From: Armatimonadota bacterium
GTDB taxonomy: Bacteria > Armatimonadota > UBA5829
Assembly: GCA_039679645.1 (NCBI GenBank)
Contig: JBDKUO010000006.1
Span: forward strand, 1 to 35,383
DNA: 35,383 nucleotides
Direction of reading: 5' to 3'
Below, piece by piece: positions 17,858 to 26,366 of this stretch; position 1 is the stretch's first letter; each line of letters starts with the position of its first letter. Both the position numbers and the translations under genes were made by a program. Below the pieces are notes generated by a model, which saw nothing but the letters and a program-made list of their open reading frames with translations, did not search any database and was not told the DNA's origin.

Positions 17858-17866
17858 ATTATAACA
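17858..17866 (-). promoter_or_regulatory. Extended -10 promoter for glmU-prs-pth
   Basis: On the minus strand this reads TGTTATAAT: a perfect TATAAT (17858-17863) with an upstream TG. No good -35 exists at 17 bp, as is common for extended -10 promoters. The inferred transcript starts near 17851, so the leader is short and begins at the GGAGG Shine-Dalgarno (17845-17850). Confidence 0.65.
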
Positions 17867-17910
17867 GAATTGAAGTAAATGAGGGGAGACCAACGCCTAA
17901 ACGCGGCATG

Positions 17911-17939
17911 TTGACGACTGTATACATCAGTAGTATATT
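17911..17939 (+). promoter_or_regulatory. Promoter for the 371-aa TIM-barrel-like gene
   Basis: TTGACG (17911-17916) and TATATT (17934-17939) are separated by 17 bp. The -10 ends 9 nt before the ATG at 17949, so transcription should start within about 3 nt of the start codon. Only GGGA lies between, too close to the expected start site to serve as a Shine-Dalgarno. Confidence 0.65.
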
Positions 17940-17948
17940 GGGAAAAAT

Positions 17949-19064
17949 ATGGCAATCGGGGTAACTAACGTGATTACAGGCTTTTGGGAATTTTTTGCGC
18001 CAAGCAGGCACAGCGACGGGCATGTGTGGAATTTGGACACATGGAAGCGGCATCTGGACGATATGGCATCGCATGGCATCAATGTGCTGAACATATACCT
18101 CCATGGATATGCCACCGGATACATGTCTTCGATACCGTTTCTGGATTCAACCGGCTCAGCTAACAGAGACTCGTGCAACAGGCTGCTCAACGAGATAATA
18201 GACTATGCTCATCGCTTAAACATAAAGGTCTTCGCGGCGAGCCACACATATATTTATGCCCGTAAGTGCGTAGACAAACTGGATGCCTGCTATATAGACG
18301 ATTTGGGAGTGGATATGATCTACTGGCCTTATGATAAGCTGGTGACCCTGTCCGCCGACAGCGGTTATACACAGGAGCTTATCCTGAAAATGTTTGAGGA
18401 GCAGCATAACTTCTTCCCCGAACTCGACGGCTTTATCTATGAGGGAGAACGCAAATACTTCCCCGGTCCAGGCTCAAAACGCGGTTATGACAGGTGGGCA
18501 GGCTCTCACGGACGCAAGCCCTATACGCAGATCGGACCGGAGCAGTTCTTTTACTGGGCTAACGAAAAGAATATAAACCAGGACTGGATCGATTATGTCA
18601 GCTTTCGCGAAGGTTCGCTGGTTCGTAACGTCTGGGAAACGCTGAAACAGCAAGGCTTCTCCGGCGAGATATTTTACTGCTACGGAACGATTGATCACTC
18701 AGTCGACCATCCGGTGAACGTGGATATTTTCATAGAAACTTCGGGCGGCTGCTGCGGTTTCTGTCCGTACAACTACAGCTTCCCGACTTCCCCCGATATC
18801 TATGACAATATCAAACGCATATCGGACAATCGCAGAGTTCCGGTGATGTATGTAGTCGACGCGCAGGTAGGCTGGCATACTGCACGTGACGAGAAATCAC
18901 CCTATTATATGGATGATGCATGGGCGCAGTATATTGAAGAGGCCAAGCAGCTTCAGCCGGACTACTTTATCTTCTTCGGATACCAGTGGAACTCGTTGCG
19001 AAACGGAGTTGCGCCGACAGATAATCGAAAGAAGATATATGACCTGATCGACACCAGGTTTTAG
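17949..19064 (+). CDS. TIM-barrel-like hypothetical protein, possible glycosidase relative
   Basis: I do not recognise a named family. The 371-aa protein has no signal peptide. Its alternating pattern (GINVLNIYLHGY, then NIKVFAASHTYIY, then LDGFIYEGERKY, GEIFYCYGTID, VDIFIETSGG, and PDYFIFFGYQW near the end) is that of a (beta/alpha)8 barrel. Acidic residues sit at strand ends (E165 and E167, and E263), as in clan GH-A glycosidases. A Cys cluster, C268-C269-C272, follows E263. It lies between the glmU operon and serS, with its own promoter, and could be a cytosolic glycosidase or a degenerate barrel. The ATG lies almost at the inferred transcription start. Confidence 0.6.
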   Translation: MAIGVTNVITGFWEFFAPSRHSDGHVWNLDTWKRHLDDMASHGINVLNIYLHGYATGYMSSIPFLDSTGSANRDSCNRLLNEIIDYAHRLNIKVFAASHTYIYARKCVDKLDACYIDDLGVDMIYWPYDKLVTLSADSGYTQELILKMFEEQHNFFPELDGFIYEGERKYFPGPGSKRGYDRWAGSHGRKPYTQIGPEQFFYWANEKNINQDWIDYVSFREGSLVRNVWETLKQQGFSGEIFYCYGTIDHSVDHPVNVDIFIETSGGCCGFCPYNYSFPTSPDIYDNIKRISDNRRVPVMYVVDAQVGWHTARDEKSPYYMDDAWAQYIEEAKQLQPDYFIFFGYQWNSLRNGVAPTDNRKKIYDLIDTRF

Positions 19065-19065
19065 G

Positions 19066-19094
19066 TTGCCTGTTCGCGTCGAGTGCACTACAAT
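19066..19094 (+). promoter_or_regulatory. Promoter of serS
   Basis: TTGCCT (19066-19071) and TACAAT (19089-19094) are 17 bp apart, matching 4 of 6 and 5 of 6 consensus bases. It begins 1 bp after the stop of the upstream gene. The inferred start near 19101 leaves a leader of about 28 nt that carries the GGGGGT Shine-Dalgarno. There is no space for a T-box. Confidence 0.6.
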
Positions 19095-19122
19095 ATAGTA
19101 GATGCAATACCTGGGGGTATAG

Positions 19123-20403
<1,281 letters not shown>

Positions 20404-20465
20404 CTGCCTGCCGATAGACATATATAAAATACAAAATCTAAAATATGAAATTGTTGGAGTTCGTT

Positions 20466-21650
20466 ATGGGTGATCTTATATATCTTGACCATGCAGCCAC
20501 GACCCCGGTCGACCCGGAGGTCCTCGATACTATGCTGCCGTACCTGAAAGACAAATTCGGCAGCGCATCCACTCTCTACTCAATAGGGCGGGAAGCCCGC
20601 GAAGCAGTCGAGACTGCCCGCGAGCAGGTAGCCGAGCTAATCAACGCTCAGCCTGAAGAGGTTTACTTTACCTCGGGAGGCAGCGAGTCCGATAACTGGG
20701 CGATCTTCGGCGTGGCTTCGGCCAAAGCAAAGAAAGGCAAGCACATCATCACCAGCAAGATCGAGCACCACGCGGTGCTTGAGTCGTGCCATACTCTCGA
20801 AAAGCAGGGCTACTCGGTCACATATCTGGAAGTGGATGAGAACGGTTTTGTGAGCGTTGATGATCTAAAATCGGCAATAACCGATGAAACGATTCTCGTG
20901 ACGATCATGCACGCAAATAACGAGATAGGCACGATAGAACCGGTCGAAGAGATAGGCAAAATCTGCAGAGAAAAGGGCATTCACTTCCACACTGACACAG
21001 TGCAGACTATCGGGCACATACCTGTAGATGTGCAGGCTATAGGCTGCGATTCGCTCGCGATCTCCGCGCACAAGCTCTACGGACCCAAGGGCATCGGCGC
21101 AATGTATATACGCAAAGGCGCTCGTGTAGACAGGTTCATGCTCGGCGGCGGCCAGGAAAACAATCGACGCGCCGGAACGCATAACGTGCCGGGGATAGTC
21201 GCACTAGGTAAAGCATGCGAGCTTGCCAAGGCACGGATGGCTGAAGAAGCCGAGTATACAACCAAGCTGCGTGACGCATTGATCCATGGCGTAGAATCAA
21301 AGATCAAAGACGTAAGACTCAACGGTGACCGCATCAAGCGGGTACCCAACAATGTGAATTTCTCATTCACGGGAGTTGAGGGCGAATCGATGATACTGCT
21401 GCTGGATATGCAGGGTATATGCGTTTCGTCCGGCTCGGCATGCACATCAGGCTCGCTCGATCCCTCTCATGTATTGATGGCACTCGGATTGAAGCATGAG
21501 CAGGCTCATGGCTCGCTTCGCCTTACTCTGGGCAACGACAACACTATGGAGCAGATAGACAGAGTTCTGGAAGTGCTGCCGGGGATTATCGACCGCCTGA
21601 GGCAGATGTCGCCGATATATGCCGTCGGCGAAAAATGCGATAAGGAATAA
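20466..21650 (+). CDS. iscS: Cysteine desulfurase, IscS/NifS family
   Basis: This 394-aa PLP enzyme has YLDHAATTPVDPEVL at its start, the PLP lysine K203 in SAHKLYGPKG and the catalytic C326 in the group I loop SSGSACTSG followed by PSHVL. It removes sulfur from cysteine as an enzyme-bound persulfide for Fe-S clusters and thiolated tRNA. I chose the ATG at 20466, which has TTGGAG about 7 nt upstream, over an in-frame ATG at 20445. No iscU, iscA or mnmA gene follows, so the sulfur acceptor is not evident, and NifS-type use is equally possible. Near the N-terminus the usual His of the NPSSxH motif is replaced (STLYSIGREAR). A strong terminator follows. Confidence 0.93.
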   Translation: MGDLIYLDHAATTPVDPEVLDTMLPYLKDKFGSASTLYSIGREAREAVETAREQVAELINAQPEEVYFTSGGSESDNWAIFGVASAKAKKGKHIITSKIEHHAVLESCHTLEKQGYSVTYLEVDENGFVSVDDLKSAITDETILVTIMHANNEIGTIEPVEEIGKICREKGIHFHTDTVQTIGHIPVDVQAIGCDSLAISAHKLYGPKGIGAMYIRKGARVDRFMLGGGQENNRRAGTHNVPGIVALGKACELAKARMAEEAEYTTKLRDALIHGVESKIKDVRLNGDRIKRVPNNVNFSFTGVEGESMILLLDMQGICVSSGSACTSGSLDPSHVLMALGLKHEQAHGSLRLTLGNDNTMEQIDRVLEVLPGIIDRLRQMSPIYAVGEKCDKE

Positions 21651-21663
21651 CCATATAACGTAC

Positions 21664-21719
21664 AAGTATTCCCATCTCATCGAAAAAGATTTCTGATGAA
21701 GATGGGAATACTTATTTTA
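21664..21719 (+). terminator. Intrinsic terminator between convergent genes
   Basis: AAGTATTCCCATCT (21664-21677) pairs exactly with AGATGGGAATACTT (21700-21713). An inner CATC/GATG extension sits beyond a single unpaired A. ATTTT follows on the plus strand, so it should end the serS-desulfurase transcript. A-rich sequence on the other side (CTTGTACGTTAT on the minus strand) makes it a weaker stop for the convergent pilus cluster. Confidence 0.82.
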
Positions 21720-21735
21720 CAACCTCAATACCCAG

Positions 21736-24700
21736 TTAGAACTGCCGATATGCGCAGGCAGGCTGCTGCATTATCTGGCCGTTATCTATTTTCTGTTTCC
21801 AGACACTGGTTGAAAAGTCGATATCCGGTGAATGCCACTCTATCTTGTCAGCGCTCGTGCTGCTTGGGTTATACTCGAACACCTCTCCGCTGAAACTATT
21901 GACGCCATCCGTGCTTTTCCCTGAATACGAGTTAGTAATAAGCCAGTTGCCATTTGGGAGGGCATGCACACAGGATGCCCTAAGAGGAACTGACAAGGGT
22001 TGAACGCCGTCGGTGTCATCGTCACGGTCCATGCCTCTATAATCAGAGTCCTGCAGAATATCGACCACATCGGGCGTGCCGGATAACGGTACCCTGGCTT
22101 TATAGACGCCGTAGTTGTCACAGACATATACATATCTGTTGCCGGGAGTATCAACCACTTGGAAATACCTTGGGGTTGCAAGAGGTCGGGTCGTGCCGCT
22201 GAAGTTCATCTTGTCGCAGCCGTATATTATCTGGCCGGAATCTGCGGACGAATAATCCCATGAGCTTCCATCGGCTACTCGATAACGTATCCCCACAATC
22301 GCGCCGCCCAGACCCTGGCTTGTGGCCGTAGTGCCGGTTCCGGTGCGGTAGTTGGAGATGGCCGCCCATATATCGATCGCGGCGGTGCTGCCTGACGCAT
22401 CCGCTACGAGCTGTAGACAGTCGAAGACATAGTTCTGATTGGTCGTATCCGTTGTGGTGACCCAGTTCAAGCGAGGCAGACAAAAGCCGCTTTCCGGGTC
22501 TATATCCGAACTGGTCGCCACGAGCTGGTACGCGCTATTAACCTGCTTGAACCTATATGTCAGGTCCACAATCCGATGATTGCCCGAATCTGCGACCAGG
22601 CAGTGAACCACTTGATAGCTTATCGCATCCGGACCTGTTCCCTCGGTCTCTGTTTCCTGCCAGAGGATTGCATCCGTGGGGCCGTTAAGGCTCGTCGGCT
22701 GGCCCGGACGCAGCAGACGCTTGGGATCGGAGAAACGATCATATAACCATCGGATATACATATAATCATATGGAGATGAAGCCGTTGTCTTGATGCGCAT
22801 CGAGCCGACCTGGGCCGATTTGTCCATGCGGCACACCTGATTGGCGCCGGAGTTTGTAAGCAGCATCTCCCCGGAACTAATATATCTTATCCGGCTTGGC
22901 TTGTTTATCGGACCTGCAGTGGTCGCAGGTTTGCTGTTGAGGCTGGGCGGAATGTGAGCCGGCCAGGTAATTGAATCGGCGGCCCAGCTAAGCTCGCCCG
23001 CGCCGTCAAGCTCCATTACCCTGTTTGTGTCGGCCACGAGTGTCGTTGTATTTGAATACGCATATAGGCCATCTGATTTCGGAATGATAAGCACACCGTT
23101 GGAACCGGCTAACGAAAAATTCGTCTGACTTGAGTCGGACGCAGTCGAAGACTCCTTCCAAATTATCTGGTCGTCACCAATGGGCTTGCCCAGAGTCTCG
23201 CCCGTCTCGGTCTTCATGGCATAGATCGTTCCTGCATCATCCGTGAAATAGACTGCGTCACCTATAACCACAGGCGATGAATGAATTGTCTTGTCGATGG
23301 GATAATACCAGAGCAGATTGTTCCAACCGCTCAGGTCTACGGAGTCGCTTGATCTGCTGGCAGGCGCTGCGCTCGTGTAGGCGCTCAAAGGTCCCCAGGT
23401 CGAAAAGTCGACCGGGACTTCAATGGAATTGTCCAACACCACCCAGACCGGCAGAGAAGGCGACAGGGTGTTGGGAGTTACGCCAATCGAACTATTTAGC
23501 TTCATAGAGCTGAAGTTGTCGATGGTTATGGTCCCCTTGCCATAATCGATCATGGAATGGGTGACAGGTATCTTACTGGCATCCATATTTAACGGATTGC
23601 TGTCCAGCAGGTTCGGCTGCCAGATACTGACGGGGCGCTCGCGGCCGGTGGTTGCATTGTAAAGGCTCTTTGCCTTTCTAATAGGATTGCCGGCGGAGTC
23701 AAAGCCGGCATTTTCAGTGATCCTTATCACAAAATCAGGATTTGCTTTGAAGCAAAGGAGCGCGCCGCCGTCACTGCTGCCGAACTTGCCCGAGACTGTG
23801 ACGAAGAGTTTGTCGCCCGCATAAGCAGGAGAGGACAGCGGCTGCGGGTCCTGCAGCGGTACCCATCCGGAACTTGTCTGTTTCATCACGACACCGGGAA
23901 TGACCATATCCGGAACTGTTGGGCTGACGATACCGGATAATTCAGACTCGTTCGAGCCCGATGCGCTCTGGATAGTAGTTCGCGTTACCCCTGCATGCAG
24001 GAAATAGTTCCATCTGTTCGTCTGCTTTGAAGCATCAATCTGAAGACCGTAGACCGATCCGCCGGGTTTAAGGGAATTAAGCGCCGCCGAATCTCTCTTT
24101 CCATTTATATAGACCATTGCATCTCGGCCCAAAGCAGAGGTGGCCGTTGCCGTAGTAGGAGGCAGAGGAGAATTGCCGCCTGCGGTGGATATGTCAGGAT
24201 CGAGAGGGATCTGAATTCGTGGTAAATATGTAATACCACCGCTGGTAGAGGCGTAGTCTAGGGTGTAATCGGCGCATATGATCACATCACCCGGGACCTG
24301 GCCGCCATTTGCCGTTATGGCGGAACCACTGAGAGTACATAATATACGGCCGGGCGCAGAGCCTTCAGCAGTACTCATTAGATCCGCATTCGGTATTCTG
24401 GATTCTATCATCAGATCGGTTGTGTCATAGTTTTTGATCCATATGTTTGTGATCTGGTCGATCTTCGCAGATTTCACGTTTATCTGACACTGGACCAGAG
24501 AGCCGCTAATTTTTGGTTTCAGAGTGTCATTCTTGATGACCAGAGGTAGGCCGAATACAATATCGTTCTTGGTGGAAATCTTTGACGGCACATTCGTGGA
24601 CCAGTACAGCATGCCGGTGAGAGCGCCGCTGTCTTGGGAGCTTGCATAGCCAAAACCAAGGCCGGAGGTAAGCGTATTTCCGGTATAGACAATACTGGTT

Positions 24701-26313
24701 GACGCAGGATACTCTCTTGACCATTCGCTCTTGTGCTGGTTACTGCCGCCATAGTTGGACTGCAGCACCGGGTTGAGACCATATATATGAACACCGCCGG
24801 TTGCATCGGTGCCCGATCCACCGGCTACATATATCCAGCCGTCAATAAAAAGCGGAGGATAAGGCTTAACACACGTTGAGCCTGTACTCCAAGTGTTGCC
24901 TTGGTAAAGAAGAGGTGTCGGCTCGGAACCTAGACTTGACCCAGACAACGGATATGCGTCCAACACATAAACTGTGCCGTTTGTGGATGCGACCATCACT
25001 GCGTCGACGCTGTTTCCGGGATCATTCGGAGTGCTGGGGTTCTGCATAGTGACGACTACGGGCGAAGAAATGAGGCCGTCGCACTCATACTGCCATATAA
25101 GGTCCTGGCCGGTAGAATCATCCTTGCTGTCGGATCTGTTCATATCCTGTTCGCCGTCATCAATATTGCCGTCGCCGTCCAGATCTTCCTGAGGCTTCAG
25201 ATCAAAGGCATACAGTGTGCTTCCCGAAGAATAGTACACTACGTTCTTATAAATTACTGGTGCAGACTCCACATCACCGGGTGAAGAAAGCGGGTAGGAC
25301 CATATCTTGGCCAACTCAGTGCCGCCGACCGTGTCGATAGAGCTGCCGGAACGCCGTGGGCTTTTCCTTGCGTTTGTCCAGGAAGAGGACAGCGCAATAA
25401 CATTGTAGGCAAACTTGAGGCTGGGCAGGTTATACGGATAGTTCATATAACAACCCCTGCCAACGTAGTCCGCCGTAGCCACAATATATCCGCCGCCATA
25501 TGCGTTAGCCGCAACAGCAGGCGGGGTATTCATTCCGGTGTTCTTGACCACAGGGAACAGAAACTCAAAACTATCCGGGACACCACCGCTGCTATCATAG
25601 CCGGGCCATACGCAGCATTTTCCGGCATTTGAACCGAGTATGGAAATATCCTGGTCGGTAAGCCAGTAGGGAATTGTAAGCAGCGGGTGATGCCGAACAA
25701 ACGCATAATCCACCCCTGCCCCTAATGTCTGACTGAACGTGAAGTCCGAAATGAGAAAACCCGCATTGCCGGTGCTATCAAAACTCAACACGCTGCTTGA
25801 ATCGGAATTATCGACCCACAGTACACCGCCGCCATCAACAAACCTGCGCAGTTTCTCTCTGTCATCACCGCTCAGGCTGACCGCGCTATGAGCAGGCAGA
25901 TACAAAACTTGCATCCGAGAAAGATCGCGGGTGGAATCCAGCTTGACATACCAATAGCTGACCTCGTTCTTGGTATATTTCCTGGCAGTCTTTACTCCGC
26001 TTAGGGTCGAATATGTGCTGCCGGCAAATGGGTTTTCCAGTGTCCAACCGGCAGGTTTCATGCTCGTCAGGTTGTCGAGCAGGTAGAACAAGTCACCGAC
26101 TCCATTGCCCAAGAGATAGCCGCTTGAATCATAGCCTGATTGCAACTCGGTAAGCTGACTGGCCGGGATAGGATCAGAAAGCTGGACCACACCGCAGTTG
26201 ATCTGTTTTCGATTGCCGGAGTAAAGATAGGCGCCTGCATCAACCGGAAACTCTGATGCAACGACACCGATTATGATTGCAAAAAATGGGATAATACGTG
26301 TGAAGTTTTTCAT
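21736..26313 (-). CDS. Giant secreted beta-propeller protein, PilY1-like by position
   Basis: The 1525-aa protein starts with a signal peptide (residues 1 to about 28). Residues about 40-310 look like a flavodoxin/GATase-like domain of the DUF4159 kind (MQVLYLPAHSAVSLS, then RRFVDGGGVLWVD). Two PQQ-like propeller segments follow (about 335-510 and 995-1060; YAFDL and YAMKTETGE strands), with beta-rich domains between. An NHL-like region (about 1130-1525; VADSGNHRIVDL) ends it. A perfect EF-hand loop lies at 377-388 (DLDGDGNIDDGE). As last gene after three minor-pilin genes it sits where pilY1 does in Pseudomonas, though PilY1's N-terminal vWA domain is replaced. I infer a pilus-tip adhesin or sensor. 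An upstream in-frame ATG at 26484 lies inside the previous gene and a palindrome, so I rejected it. Confidence 0.78.
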   Translation of the reverse strand: MKNFTRIIPFFAIIIGVVASEFPVDAGAYLYSGNRKQINCGVVQLSDPIPASQLTELQSGYDSSGYLLGNGVGDLFYLLDNLTSMKPAGWTLENPFAGSTYSTLSGVKTARKYTKNEVSYWYVKLDSTRDLSRMQVLYLPAHSAVSLSGDDREKLRRFVDGGGVLWVDNSDSSSVLSFDSTGNAGFLISDFTFSQTLGAGVDYAFVRHHPLLTIPYWLTDQDISILGSNAGKCCVWPGYDSSGGVPDSFEFLFPVVKNTGMNTPPAVAANAYGGGYIVATADYVGRGCYMNYPYNLPSLKFAYNVIALSSSWTNARKSPRRSGSSIDTVGGTELAKIWSYPLSSPGDVESAPVIYKNVVYYSSGSTLYAFDLKPQEDLDGDGNIDDGEQDMNRSDSKDDSTGQDLIWQYECDGLISSPVVVTMQNPSTPNDPGNSVDAVMVASTNGTVYVLDAYPLSGSSLGSEPTPLLYQGNTWSTGSTCVKPYPPLFIDGWIYVAGGSGTDATGGVHIYGLNPVLQSNYGGSNQHKSEWSREYPASTSIVYTGNTLTSGLGFGYASSQDSGALTGMLYWSTNVPSKISTKNDIVFGLPLVIKNDTLKPKISGSLVQCQINVKSAKIDQITNIWIKNYDTTDLMIESRIPNADLMSTAEGSAPGRILCTLSGSAITANGGQVPGDVIICADYTLDYASTSGGITYLPRIQIPLDPDISTAGGNSPLPPTTATATSALGRDAMVYINGKRDSAALNSLKPGGSVYGLQIDASKQTNRWNYFLHAGVTRTTIQSASGSNESELSGIVSPTVPDMVIPGVVMKQTSSGWVPLQDPQPLSSPAYAGDKLFVTVSGKFGSSDGGALLCFKANPDFVIRITENAGFDSAGNPIRKAKSLYNATTGRERPVSIWQPNLLDSNPLNMDASKIPVTHSMIDYGKGTITIDNFSSMKLNSSIGVTPNTLSPSLPVWVVLDNSIEVPVDFSTWGPLSAYTSAAPASRSSDSVDLSGWNNLLWYYPIDKTIHSSPVVIGDAVYFTDDAGTIYAMKTETGETLGKPIGDDQIIWKESSTASDSSQTNFSLAGSNGVLIIPKSDGLYAYSNTTTLVADTNRVMELDGAGELSWAADSITWPAHIPPSLNSKPATTAGPINKPSRIRYISSGEMLLTNSGANQVCRMDKSAQVGSMRIKTTASSPYDYMYIRWLYDRFSDPKRLLRPGQPTSLNGPTDAILWQETETEGTGPDAISYQVVHCLVADSGNHRIVDLTYRFKQVNSAYQLVATSSDIDPESGFCLPRLNWVTTTDTTNQNYVFDCLQLVADASGSTAAIDIWAAISNYRTGTGTTATSQGLGGAIVGIRYRVADGSSWDYSSADSGQIIYGCDKMNFSGTTRPLATPRYFQVVDTPGNRYVYVCDNYGVYKARVPLSGTPDVVDILQDSDYRGMDRDDDTDGVQPLSVPLRASCVHALPNGNWLITNSYSGKSTDGVNSFSGEVFEYNPSSTSADKIEWHSPDIDFSTSVWKQKIDNGQIMQQPACAYRQF

Positions 26314-26320
26314 GACATCA

Positions 26321-26358
26321 ATTCCCCTCATCCCGGCCCTCTTCCGTGATGGAAGAGG
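26321..26358. repeat. Palindromic intergenic element before the giant propeller gene
   Basis: CCTCTTCC (26338-26345) and GGAAGAGG (26351-26358) form a perfect 8-bp stem with a 5-nt loop. On the minus strand it is followed by GGGCCGGGATGAGGGG, a tail resembling widespread REP-like elements that pair a stem with a GAGGG-type end. The GAGGGG in this tail is also the apparent Shine-Dalgarno of the giant gene. Confidence 0.6.
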
Positions 26359-26366
26359 CAGAGGTG

